Positions 47,462 through 59,800 of a DNA stretch of 64,000 nucleotides are shown here, in pieces. The position numbers and the translations under genes were made by a program. The stretch lies in the NCBI GenBank assembly GCA_964036295.1, contig OZ038466.1, positions 10,566,001 through 10,630,000 of the forward strand, given 5' to 3'. Under the pieces are notes generated by a model, which worked only from the letters and a program-made list of their open reading frames with translations, did not search any database and was not told the DNA's origin. The stretch is from Plumapathes pennacea. Lineage: Eukaryota; Cnidaria; Anthozoa; Antipatharia; Myriopathidae. Numbering within the stretch: the stretch's first letter is position 1; every line of letters begins with the position of its first letter.

Positions 47462-50400
47462 ATGGCGTCGTCGCCACCATGTTTGGAGAGCCAATCCGAA
47501 AGGGCACCTGAAGAAGCTCACAGCAACATGCCGGATCACGGTGTCAGAACACGAAAACTTACCGAGAAAGGTATGGAGTTTATGCGTTCCCTGAAAGAAA
47601 AAACGTACCACAAGGCCCTAAATGAATTGAAAAATGCAGTTGATCTGATAGACATGCAATGGAATGATATAACAGACACCAACGTTCTGAGAGAGAAAAG
47701 AACACAGCTAGAGCAGTGTCGAAAGGGTCTGCAAGCGGCACGGTCTGAATTTACAGCATTATTGTCAGGAGAAGAAATGAAGGACACGCTCGTAGAGTCT
47801 AATTTCTCTCTCAAACAAGCTCTGGAGCTGAGGCAAAGGATCGGCGAAATGATCTTCGAGTTAGAGAGAGAAGAGCTGCGCTCTATCAGCGGTAAATCGC
47901 ACGTCTCGAGAAGCTCCATGAAGTCAGACACCTCCTCATTAAGAATGAAAGCTGCGGCAGAATTGGCCAAAAAACGGGTAGAGTGCAAGTATGCAAAAAT
48001 GGAAACCCAGAAGAAAATGGAAATCCAGAAGAGAGAGTGCGAAATGGAGGAACTGCAGAAGGCAAAGGACTACGAAAGAGTCAAGGCTGAAGCAGAAGCT
48101 ATCGCGAAGTTAGAGGAAGAAGACATGAGATTTACCCGAGAAATGCTAGGCCAAGAACCCGTTGAAGAAAAGGTGAAGGAAGAACGAGTCAACCAATATT
48201 TGTCCTCTTTGCCTGATTATCCAACTCCACAAGATACAGCCTTTCAGCCTCAACACAACATCTCAGAGGTCATCGCAGAGTGCATGCAAACAGTCAGAAT
48301 GCCTTTACCAAACCTTACAGTCTTCAACGGAAACCCCCTGGATTGGCCTTTGTGGAAAAGCGCCTTTGAGGCAGTGATAGAGAAAAGAGCAGTCACGTCA
48401 AGTGAAAAGATCCTGTATCTACTACAGTATCTTTCTGGAACACCAAAGAAGGTAATTGAAGGTTACCAGTATGTTGAATCACCAGACGCCTATAGAGAGG
48501 CAAAAAACATTTTAGAGAAACGTTTTGGTCACCCTTCGGTTGTCGCGGATGCTTTCCAAAGCAAGCTCGAAAACTGGCAGAGAATCGCCCCGAAGGATGG
48601 AGCTGCCCTGAGAGAATTCGCAGACTTTTTGAAGACCTGTGAGATGGCAATGAAGTCCATTGAAGATCTAGAAACTCTCAACAAGCAGCATGACAACAAG
48701 AAGCTACTTAGGGTCCTTCCTAATTGGGCACATTCTAAGTGGGGAATCAAAGTAAGGAAATATCAGATAAAGAACGGCGACAACAAGTTCCCCCCCTTTG
48801 CAGATTTTGTCCAATTCGTTGATGAGATTGCTGATGTGCAGTGCCTCCCAGTACTCGCTGGCCTGGACTCCACCAGACCAGTAAGGGAGGATAAAGGCAG
48901 GATCAGCAAAGAAAGATTTGGACATCGTAGAAGCCCTGGGGCAAGCTCCTTCTCCACTAGAGCAAGAGAAAAACCTCTAGTTCGCAAGGGGGGAAAGGAC
49001 AAGGCATGCCTTTGGTGTGACGCCTCCCACGATTTGGATTCATGTCAGGAATTCATGTCAAGGCCACTCAAGGAGAGAACGAGGCACATAATAAGAAAGG
49101 GATTGTGTCTTCGATGCTTAGAGCATGGCCACATGCCTAAGGAGAACAAGTGTACCAGTGTAAGGAACTGTGAGAGGTGTAACCAGCAACACCCCAGTTG
49201 CCTCCATAAGGATACATCTGAGAGAGAGGACTATGCAGAGAAGCAGGTAGACAGTGCAGGAACTAACTGTACCAGCGTCTGTAACATCTTGGGGCAACAA
49301 TCTGGACAAGATCAAAGTTTAATTGTCCCTGTCTGGATCTCCAACACCCAAGAACCCCAGAATGAATGCCTAACGTACGCCATCCTCGACAGTCAATCCA
49401 ACGCAACGTTCATCAGTGAAGGGTTAAGACAACGGCTGAATGTTCAAGGCGTAGAAAGTCACCTTCTGCTCTCAACCATGCACAAGGAAAATGAAATGGT
49501 GGAGTGCCGAAGGATGAAGGACCTTCAGGTGAAAGACTTCAAGCGGCAGGTTACCATCCCATTACCAAAGGTGTTCTCAAGACAAGTCATTCCATGCAAG
49601 GCCTCCCAGATCCCTAAATCAGAAGTTGCATTGCAATGGGAACATTTAAAGTGCATAGCTAAGGAACTCATGCCATACAGAGAAGATGTAAAAGTTGGCC
49701 TGTTGATTGGAGCCAACTGTCCCAAGGCCATTAAACCACGAGAAGTAATACCGGGAGCAGATGATGATCCTTACGCCATAAGGACTGATCTCGGTTGGGG
49801 AGTCGTGGGACGAGTGTGCAAGTCGCCCCAAGTAATACACGAAACGGATGGAAGCTGGGCGAACCGAACCGTAGCAAGCGAGCTGGAGCCCAACCCTCTT
49901 GCAGGCACAAACTTCGCCTTTGAATCCCTAGCAAAGGAGGTGTTCAGCCCCGCCAAGGTGAAAGAGATGTTCGAGCTCGACTTTCACGAACGATCCAAGG
50001 ACTCGAATTCACCAACCCTGTCAGTCGAAGACAAAAGATTTCTGAAAATCATGGAGGCTGGAATCCATAAGAGGGAAGACGGGCATTACGAAATGCCACT
50101 TCCATTCAAGTCAGAAGACGTAAGACTACCGAACAATCGATCACAAGCGCTTAGACGACTGCTCCACCTGAGATCACGCTTCCAAAGAGATCCAGGGTAC
50201 CAGAAGGATTATGTGGAATTTATGGAAAAGATGATCGAGAACTGCGCTGAGCCAGTACCTCCTCGAGGCGCGGAAGAAGAAGCAGAGACTGACGGAAGAA
50301 TCAACTATGTTGCTCATCACGGAGTGTATCACCCAAAAAAGCCAAGCAAAATCCGGGTTGTGTTTGACTGCAGTGCACTCTACCAAGATGGGAACAGTGG

Positions 50401-50545
50401 AAGAAAGATCTTCACACCCTCGAAGACCTCAAGATCAGAAGATGTTACAAGCCTGAAGAGTTTGGAGAACTGGCAAGTGCTGAGATGCATCACTTTTCTG
50501 ACGCAAGTCAGAAGGGTTATGGCCAGTGCAGCTATCTACGCCTGA
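47462..50545 (+). pseudogene. BEL/Pao gag-protease ORF, RT truncated
   Basis: From the ATG at 47462, the N-terminal region is coiled-coil and Glu/Lys-rich. It is followed by the Pao gag-like domain around FNGNPLDWPLWKSAF, CCHC-type zinc knuckles (CLWCDASHDLDSC, CLRCLEHGHMPKENKC) and an aspartic protease block with LDSQSNATF. The start of RT ends at RVVFDCSA. Shortly after, near 50375, the sequence jumps directly to the region before RNase H in another frame. The ORF then reads about 55 out-of-frame codons to a stop. The RT palm, including its catalytic Asp motif, is absent. An internal deletion is the likely cause, so the copy could not self-propagate. Confidence 0.88.
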
Positions 50546-52674
50546 AAGACAAGGAGAACAGAGTTCACTGCTCCCTTATCATGGCCAAGGCCAGGGTTAC
50601 GCCACTGAAACCAGTCACTATCCCTCGACTAGAACTGACGGCAGCCGTCGTTTCAGTCAGGATCAGTCAGTGGCTAAGACGGGAACTCCATTATCCAGGG
50701 CTCATCGAACACTTCTGGACAGATAGCCAAGTGGTGCTGGGCTATATCAACAATAATGCCAAGCGATTTCATGTGTACGTAGCCAACCGCATTCAAGAGA
50801 TCCATGACTGCACTAAACCGGATCAATGGCACTACGTTAGAAGTGAGATCAACCCTGCTGACGCTGCCTCACGTGGACTAACAGCTCACCAACTGGTGCA
50901 TGAATTACTTTGGCTGAGGGGCCCTGAATTCCTGTGGGAACCAGTTCTCAGCCCACCAGAACCAAGCCCTGATCTACGAGCAGATCCAAACGACCCAGAA
51001 GTCAAGAAGGTCTCCAGCCTGGCGACGCAAGCCAAAGAGACCAATTCAGACCACTTTGAAACTAGCAGATTGGATGGTTTTTCCGACTGGTTCAAGACCA
51101 AGAGAGCCATTGCAGCCTGCTTACGACTCAAGGAACAGCTAAGAAAAGGAAAACCAAAGTCACAAGACAAGAACGTGTACCACAGAGTCAGTGTAGAAGA
51201 AGTTGGACAAGCGGAATTGGAAATCATCCGCTGTCTTCAACATGAGCATTTTTCGGAAGAGATCGACACCTTGAGCAGGTGTGACGTCAGTGGTGAATAC
51301 TTAGACAGGAAGGACGCCAGGCAGCGCAACAGTGACATGAAGAGGAAGAGCAGCCTGTACCGACTTGACCCTTTCCTTGATGAGAGTCGAATCCTACGCG
51401 TTGGCAGTCGTCTAAGGAGAGCGAACATCTCTGTTGTTTCCAAACACCCGGTGATACTTCCAAGGAAATCACACATCACCAAGCTGATCATACGACACTG
51501 TCACGACGCAATAAAGCACCAAGGCCTTGGAATGACCCACGACGAACTCTGTCAGCGTGGATACTGGGTGATTGGAGGTGTCTCCGCCGTGTCTAACTAC
51601 ATCTCAAAATGCACCACATGCAAGAAACTGCGTGCCCCAGTGCAACAACAGAAAATGGCGGACCTTCCAGTAGACCGAACAGAACCGGCTCCGCCTTTTA
51701 CATATTGCGCAGTCGACTACTTTGGCCCATTCATCATCAAGAATGGACGTAAGGAAGTAAAGAGATATGGAGTCTTGTTCACCTGTATGGCCTCCCGAGC
51801 CATACACATCGAGACGGCGAACTCATTAGAAACAGATTCCTTCATAAATGCACTCCGTCGTTTCCTCGCCGAACGCGGCCCAGTTCGTCAGATTAGATCT
51901 GATTGCGGTACCAATTTTGTGGGAGCAAGACGCGAGCTAAGCGAAGCCTTGGAGGAAATGGACCAGGACAGAATTCACAACCATTTGTTAAAGGAGAGCT
52001 GCGAATGGATTGAATTCAAGATGAACGTCCCTTCAGCCAGTCACATGGGCGGAGTATGGGAGCGCCAAATAAGATCAGTGCGCAATGTCCTGGAGGCCCT
52101 GTTAGAAGAATCAGGAACCCAACTCGACGATGAAGGCTTCAGAACGCTCATGAAGGAAGCACAAAACATCGTCAACTCGCGACCTCTAACTGTCAACGAT
52201 TCGACGTCTCCTGAAACGCCCAACGCACTGACACCGAATCATCTTCTAATGATGAAGACCAAGATACTGATGCCACCCCCTGGTGTCTTCCAAAGAGAAG
52301 ACCTGTACTCACGCAGAAGATGGCGCAGAGTACAACATCTGGCCAACCAATTTTGGAGCCGATGGAAGAAGGAATTTCTCCAGACACTCCAAGCACGCAA
52401 GAAATGGATCCGGCCACAACGGAACTTGCAAATTGACGACATCGTGCTAGTAAAGGACGAGAACCTTCCAAGAAACCAGTGGAGGATGGCCAGAGTTCAG
52501 GAAGCCTTTCAGAGCGATGATGGTTTGGTCAGAACGGTGAAATTGGCAATGGCCACGACTGAGCTTGACAAGAATGGAAAAGGGCATCGCGAGATCCAGT
52601 ACCTGGAGCGCCCTGTTCAGAAGCTGGTCGTGATTCAGCCTAGAGACCGGGAAGTCCCCCCTGAGAAGCCCTAA
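50384..52674 (+). pseudogene. BEL/Pao RNase H and integrase region
   Basis: Open from the deletion junction (first ATG in frame at 50485) to TAA at 52672. RNase H begins near MHHFSDASQKGYG and includes WTDSQVVLGYI and NPADAASRG. An H2C2-type zinc-binding region precedes the integrase catalytic core, whose three acidic residues lie in VDYFGP, RSDCGTNF and GVWERQ. The C-terminal part with WRRVQHLANQFW is the DUF5641-type tail of Pao elements. The open frame is undamaged, fitting a young element. Without upstream RT it lacks its normal polyprotein context. Confidence 0.88.
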
Positions 52675-52812
52675 CACTGACACAGACAAGTGTTAGGGAC
52701 AATGATTTCTGAACTGTTTCAATCCAATTTATGGATAATAGAACTTCTACTAGTTGTCGTTTTTAGATAGTTTCATTTGTTTTGTACAGTGGATTCCCAC
52801 TGTGGGGAGCCA

Positions 52813-53205
52813 TGTAGCTCCATGGGGAGCCACGTGGGGGCAGCCCAGTCCCCTGGACGCGTTACTTAGTCTTTTCGCGCCCTTTGCGATCACGTGATAA
52901 AAACTGAACCAGCAGCGTGTGTCGCTGTTCTTCGTTGCTTTGATATTTTGGTCCTTGGTGCGAGTCACCTACTTCCTACCCTTAAGAAGCTGGATAAAGG
53001 TCAATATTACTTTCATCGCCTTTCCCCTTTGATTGTTTTGTATTTACAATCATGCTTGTTATTGTGATATTTCGCTCGTTATATTTTCCGTTCAATTGCC
53101 TTATTATGTACATTGTATTGTATTCTTTTCCTTAGTTTTACGTCATCTCAGTAAATACACAGCCTTTTAACCAAGGTCTCTTCTGTGAATCGACCGGCGG
53201 TTACA
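52813..53205 (+). repeat. BEL 3' LTR, complete
   Basis: 393 bp, TGTAGCTCC to GGTTACA, preceded by a short purine-rich tract (gtggggagcca) and followed by the GGGGT target duplication. It gives the uninterrupted sequence used to define the composite insertion. Confidence 0.93.
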
Positions 53206-53790
53206 GGGGTGTTCCGCTGACTCTATAAAACCCTGACCCTAGTTCAAGACACAAAAATGGAAATTTTGCTACCCTGTCTAAGACAAAGTGCTCTAATTTG
53301 ATACCCTGTTCAAGACTAAGTTTAGATAAGTTAGCCTGCGTTGCACGCGTTTCCACTGGAACATATGAAGAAATCACGCGAAAATGACGAGAGCAAAAAT
53401 GTGGTTGAGGGGGGAGGGGAAGAGGAGAAAATCTTCAGAAAATAACCCTGTTTAAGATACGAAAATGTAAAACTTGATACCCTGTTTAAGACAGAAGACC
53501 CTGAAAATGATACCCTATCGGGCGAAACACACCTATATAGGAAATATATGGGAGTACCCCCCCCCCCCCCCCCGGGTATATAGTAAGCTAAATAACATAA
53601 AATAGCAACAGGGGAATAGGTCTTAACGAATCTCTATCGACCCATAAAAGTCCAAATAATAATAGTTCGGCTAAACTTTCTTGTCACTGTCCTTTGACCC
53701 GGGCCTTTGACCCAAACAGTTGACCTTTACCTTGGTTCTATGTGCTTCAAAAGTAACCGAGAGGGACTTGAACCAGGTTAAAATTTAGCT

Positions 53791-53866
53791 TTTGGCGCCA
53801 AAAACGGCCGACCGCGACGCATGCGCACCAGCTGTGATTGAGCAATATGGTGGGCAACATGGCGGC
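53791..53866 (+). promoter_or_regulatory. importin-5 core promoter: E2F, NRF1-like and YY1-like sites
   Basis: tttggcgccaaa (53791-53802) is a palindromic E2F site. cgcatgcgca (53818-53827) matches most of the NRF1 consensus. aacatggcggc (53856-53866) is a YY1 site overlapping the start codon. TATA is absent. This trio is typical of housekeeping and proliferation-linked genes. The nested transposon block ends only about 206 bp upstream of the E2F site. Confidence 0.65.
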
Positions 53867-56800
53867 CGAACAACAGCAATTTGAAACTCTGGTAAGCCAG
53901 TTGATGTCGCCGGAGAACGCAGCCAGGAACCACGCAGAGGTACAGTGCCGAATCCTCGTAGGAATAAGTATTGAATCGGATCTTGTTAGGAAAACGAGAC
54001 GCCATGATATTTTTAGCTTTGGTTTCGAGGCCTTGACCATGTGCACTGCGGGTGGATGTCAGTTATCGTGTCAGTTTCTCTTTCACCGATTGTTTCGCTT
54101 TCGAAATCAAGTAACTTACTTTCGTTTACCGACGAGTTCGCTCTGAATGTCAATAGCGGTTTTCCTTGGGGTTTCAAGTGGAGTGTTATTCTCCTGGAAG
54201 TTGTCGTTTTATTAACGGGTCGCTGTCCTCTCGGCATTGTTTGTGAGCGGATTTCTAAGATTTATTTATCAGAAATGTCACTACGGCAGTGTCACATGCT
54301 GATGCACCTCGAATAATGTGCTGAAGGCAAGTGCTTGCAGTGTTGAAAAGTTAATTTTAGTATTTATTAAACAACACGTGCAATGATCGTGTGCAAATTT
54401 TTCGCGAGACGTCGAAACCGTATTTTTCCTTTTTCTTCATCGTCTGTTGATATGAAATTCACTCGAGAAGAGATCGGTGTTAAGGTACAAATACGTCTGT
54501 TTGAAGAAGCCTGCAATGACGTTTCCAGGCTGGTCAGCAGTGCTAGTCATGACATGTCTAGCTACTGTAGCTCTATAGGGCAATAAAGTCCACAAAATCA
54601 TCAGTACCTTGCGAACACTTCAAACCTAGAGTTGTGGAAATGCATAGATTGATTCAACTCACCACAATAAACCACAAAGCATGTTCTTGTGTTGTTATTT
54701 ATGTTTATAGTAGACTGCATGACTAAACTGACTACTCCAAAATCAGGTTTCCATTTAGAGCAATAATAAATTGCAATTAAATTACTGTATGTAAGCAAGC
54801 TTTACTGTAAACCTGCAGTAGCCCCCACCAATCCTAACAAAGAGTTATGAGGGCTTAGGTCAAGTTGCCAAACATGATTTTCTTTTTCCCGTAAAGGTAC
54901 CACTGTGGTTAATTAAATTAATTATCAATTTAGACTGCCATCCTTTTAATTTGGAACTGTGCATAAGCATCTACAGTAATGGAAGAAAAACCTTGTTATA
55001 CAGGGTAACATACTATAACTCATACTGTGTCAATTAGTTGACTGTTCAAGTTTTTATTGGACAAAAAAAATGTTTTATCAGAAGAAAGTCAAGTATCAAA
55101 CTAAGTTCTATTGGCACATATAAAATGCATCTCTTTAGCTGGATCCACCTTGTTTGGCCTTCTGTATTTTTGGCATGTAATACAATAAGCTGAAAATGCT
55201 TTATGTACACAATTTACCTGGTTTACAGCATTCATTTTTCATATTGATTTTCCTTTTAAAGCGGAAGAACTAAAAAATAGAATGACAAAGAATGTTGAGG
55301 AATATCTGACAGGAAAGGAAACTTTAACTAGTTAAACCCTAAATAAATGAATGATGACATAACACATGATAAAAATTAAGTGAATGCTGGTAATAATTCA
55401 ATTTAATGTAATGTTTTTAATTATTAATAGATACAATCACACACATGGGGTTTGATTTTCATCCCTGGTTTTGTAAACATGTTACAAATACATCATGCCA
55501 TGTTTGTAAAATCTGTCAAGATTTAGTCGTCTGATCTCACTGCTGCTTGTATATATTGCAGACCCAATATGCTGGAATATCAGAACCTATCAAAATACAG
55601 TTCTTGTTACAAGCAGCAAGAACATCTGCCATGCCAGAGGTATGAAACAAACAGACTGGAAATTGTGATTCCATAGATCTACAATATGGTATGATACTGT
55701 ACTTGTAAGCAACACCGAACTGTCACTTCACATGACTTAATTCCAGGGGAAAATAATCATCCATTTTATTGTATTGTCTTGTTGAGAAGCTGTATATAAA
55801 CTGGATTTTAAAGCTTTTCTCTTGTGATTGGTTGAACTAATGATGTTATATGTTGGCCAAGTTTCCAAACAACATGACTTTTAAAATATGCTTGTTTTAT
55901 ACAATTTTTTATTGGTTTTAAGCATGTATATATCATGGAAGAGAACTGCATTTTTTTTGCCTGATTCTAGAAGTACATGAAATCATGCTGTGTTGAAGGA
56001 TCAGTAATACAATGTACTGTATGCTGTAGACCAAGGAGATAGTAGTGGAAGTTTACATTATACAGGAGGCATTCAATAACTTGCTCAGATGAAAGCTGAT
56101 TAAACTATCAACTCTCACTACATCAATCATACACATTCTTCTGGAATGTTTAGGAGAATTTGTATTGACTCATTTATGAAGGGGTAAGTGGAGTAGACCT
56201 GACTTCCAAAACACTTGTCGACATTGCTTTACAATATTTTTTGTTGTTGCAGATACGTCAAATGTCAGCAGTATTGTTACGCAGAATATATTCCACTTCA
56301 GTAGACTTTTACCAGAAATTGGAAGTAAACATGCAACAGACAATGAAGGCTGACCTTCTGAAAGGAATAGAAGAAGAGCCAGTTCCAATTGTCAGGAGAA
56401 AGATTTGTGATGCAATAGCAGAACTGGCCAAAAGTTTACTAGGTGAGTCGTACATTCATACTGTAATCCTGGTGCAGTTTTGTACAACAAGGCTTCCTGA
56501 CATAAGATTCATTGAGTACAACATTTACATTTTTGTCCTTGCAGATGAAGAAGGCTACAATCACTGGCAGGAGCTGCTCAAGTGTCTGTTTGAGTGCTGC
56601 AACTCACAGAGGTCTGAACTGAAGGAGAGTGCTCTGCATATTTTGTGGTAAGTATTTTATACTCTGCACATATATATAATTATATATAAATTATATATAT
56701 TATTTAAACACTATTTATTCTTAACATTTGTTCCAAAGGCAAAAGGCTTATCTAGGGAACTTATGTTATATAAAGTGAAATTTTTATGGGACAAATGTAT

Positions 56801-59800
56801 GGCACTAACACACATTAAGTTATAGAAAGGAATGAAAAAAGGAAAACAACAACAACAAGACTATTACATGTGAATATCAGACATTGAAGAAAAGAAAAAA
56901 AATGTAGTAGACAATAGAATGCTAGTACTTGTGAGAACTGCATATTGATTGGGACTGTGTGGAAAATCTGCTTTGAGCTAGGAAAAAGGTATGTGAAGTG
57001 ACAAAAAAAGGCATGATAAAGAGTTAAATAAAAAATCTAGTCTATTTGACGAGTTACTGAGTTACCATCTGTTAGTAAAAGGCTTGCCTCAACTGCTATA
57101 GAGACAGTTAAAAGGGCATGGAAAAGTAGTACTATTGTACAAGACTCAACTCAATATATCAAGTCACTCTACTCTATAGACGAGACTCTCGCCTTGCAAG
57201 AGGGTGGTAACTTACATTTAACTGGCAGTGTTGTATCCAGGATTTCAAAACTGGGGGTCCTTCGGACCCCCTCTTCTAAAATTTAGGGGTCCAAGTAGGA
57301 TTTGGTGGGGTCCAACTAATTAATATTCATTTTTAATATTAATACTTGTGGTGCGTCATTATTCACATTGCTTATTTTCGTACCAAACAAATAACAAGCC
57401 GATTGCACATTTATGATGTTCCTGCCACATTTTGCTCTCTTTCGAGGAGGTTTTGGCTAAAAGTAATTTATTGACGTCCGCCATGCACACAAAACATATT
57501 TATGCAAATCTGAACTCAATTCTTTGGGTTATCAAATTTCACCACGTTACGCGAAAAATTGACAGCTTGATTTTCAGTCGATGTGCAAGACTACAGGTCA
57601 ATGTTTTAAGATTTGTATGCAGACAGATTTCTACCGTTTGAAATATTAAAAGCGGTGTCGTCGTGATCAATAAAAGGTGTGCACATCGCGATAAACTGAG
57701 CCGCTCGAACAGCCAGTGGTTTATAGTAACATTTGATTGAATATTTGTTCAGTCACACTCACATTCCAGGATTTAAAAATTGTACTACTTTTTTCGTGTG
57801 AAAACCAAATCACGGAGTGATTTTTTATTTGTGTCATAAGCGAAAAATCGGGCTTTACCGATGCACTATCAGTGGTGAAGGATCAGTGTCGGCTTTCCAC
57901 TTAGCGGGTCGCGTGTCAATTAATCGTGCTAATTGTCAATTAATTTTTCAAGTGCGTCCAAGGGGATGCACTTGCTTGAGTTTTTTGCGTCCAAATTGAG
58001 ATTTGTGCGTCCCAGGACGCAATGACGCGCTCTGGATACAACACTGAACTGATACAGTACAGGGTATTGGTGCAGTTCTCTGGAGCTGCTTGCAGGCCAA
58101 GTCGAACTCTACCAACAAACATGTATGCACTGTATGTAGTACAAACCAGCATACTGTACCTTGCTGACATAAAACCAGTGACATTATGAGCATCAATTCT
58201 CACCATGTCACTCATGCAATCTCTATGAAAAATGGCAAGGAGAAGTTGTGTTGTGGGCAAGCTACTGTACCGTGTATGGTAGGACTGAAAGAGTTAACTG
58301 TCTATATTTTGATTGTGTACAGTTCCTTTCCGGGGGTATTTGGCACTCAACAAGATCATTACTTGGATGTTATCAAGCAGATGTTGTGGCAGTGTTTACA
58401 CGACCAGACAAGTCAATTGGTACAGACTCTTTGATTTGTCAGTTATACTGTCCTATAGCTAGTATACATGTACCGCTTATGATTCTCACACTTACACTAA
58501 TGAAGCAATCACGCAGTGCTGTTTAAAGAAAGCCCAGATAAAGCTTAGAGGATTCAATAAAATTTGAAGCTATGACCTCTGAGATACATGTGTCATTGTG
58601 ACACAGAAGTGAGCTACAGTATGAAACCTTGTGAGTTCTGTTAAAAACAGGCTTAAATTATGACGAGAATATATCTACACTTCTCATACATACAGTCCCT
58701 TAAATGTATTTCTCCCAGCCCCCTGCGAGAAATAGGTTTACCACCTGTTGCATTCCCCAGCCAGCAGAAAAGAACACTTTGTTTCCAAAAAGATACTGAA
58801 ATGCTGTACACCACATACCTTGTTTCCATGCTCTTGTGTGACCATTAAGGCTGGTTCACACGAGTAAAGCAAGCGCAAATGCAAGCACAAGCAACCAGTT
58901 CACACGATACAAATTGTAAGCAAACGCAAGCACAAGAGAATGGAAAAGTTTTCATTCTCTTGCACTTGCGTTTGCACTTGCTTTACCGTGTGAACCAGCC
59001 TTTAACCATACATGCTAACTACTTTCAAATAGAACAACAGTAACTCAAACGATTTTATTACCTTTAGGTTCGGTTTATGGCTGCTCGTGCCTCAGAGGCC
59101 TTCATTACAGATCAGGTTGAGGAAGTAAAGCAGCGACAGTTTGTTGATCTGGTTCCTGGTGTGGTACAGGTGAGAGATATTGAAAACATAGGTTGTGTTC
59201 TATTGGGACCAACCATTCAACCTAAATTGGTTTTGGTTGAAGTGTACCAATAGAACACATGTCAATTGTTTTCAGCTGAAAGATTTGAACACATGGCCAT
59301 ATACCTAGTACCATCATTTTCAACTGTTTCAACCAGGTTCTGAGTAGGTTGCAAAATTTGATCAACTGAAACCTACCGAAAACGGTTGATTCTCAAAAGA
59401 ACACAAAATACACAACCAACCCAACCAACCAAAAATGGTTGGTCCCAACAGAACATGACCATACCATACAGTGTTTGTTTAGCTGGTTACTGACTACCAA
59501 TATTGGCTGCCATTGCTATTTAGCAAACCAGGCAAGGTGATGATGTTACAGTAGTAGAACAGTTTTTATTACATAAACTCTGATGTGATATAGAGACTTC
59601 CGCCACTGAGAAATGTCATATGGGTCATTCCACAGTATTTGGTAATGTTACGGAGGGGAAAATCAGAGCATTTCAAGGCCTCAAAATTTGACAAATCATA
59701 GAGATTTGGGGATGCTACAACTTGAATATGTTTTAAACTGCAGGGCTTTTATGCTGGCAGCACTAAGGGGTGAAATTTGCCCATTACGGAGGGGAATCAC

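Larger units (their letters stand above)
34053..53205 (+). mobile_element. BEL/Pao LTR retrotransposon, split by a 12.9-kb insert
   Basis: Starts TGTAGCTCC and ends GGTTACA, with GGGGT duplicated at 34048-34052 and 53206-53210. The 5' LTR is in two pieces, 34053-34213 and 47131-47361; the 3' LTR is 52813-53205. Without the insert the element is about 6.2 kb. LTR halves compared by eye show one substitution (ccctt versus cccct near 34093/52853) plus one base lost or changed at the breakpoint, so the insertion is recent. Gag, protease, RNase H and integrase are readable but the RT core is missing. Confidence 0.92.
34014..53576. mobile_element. hAT-like MITE, split outer shell (34014-34052 and 53211-53576)
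   Basis: The left end cccgggggggggggtactc is mirrored by gagtacccccc...cccggg at 53554-53576. TATATAGT occurs immediately outside both ends (34006-34013 and 53577-53584), an 8-bp target duplication typical of hAT insertions. Everything between 34053 and 53210 is later insertion. The right part carries the family's repetitive ataccctgtttaagac-type sequence. No transposase is encoded. Confidence 0.88.

Noticed and set aside
47411-50545. A single continuous 1,044-codon gag-pol protein
   Set aside because: The last 50-60 codons are out of frame after an internal deletion, and the true start is probably the ATG at 47462.
53838-53846. Importin-5 start at 53838
   Set aside because: That codon is TTG; ATG codons at 53847 and 53859 are better, and 53859 matches the family N-terminus.
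58186-58434. 82-codon ORF around importin exon 5 (and its twin at 30043-29795) as a separate gene
   Set aside because: Only 58323-58419 is exon; the rest is intron read-through. The twin is part of the inverted pseudogene.
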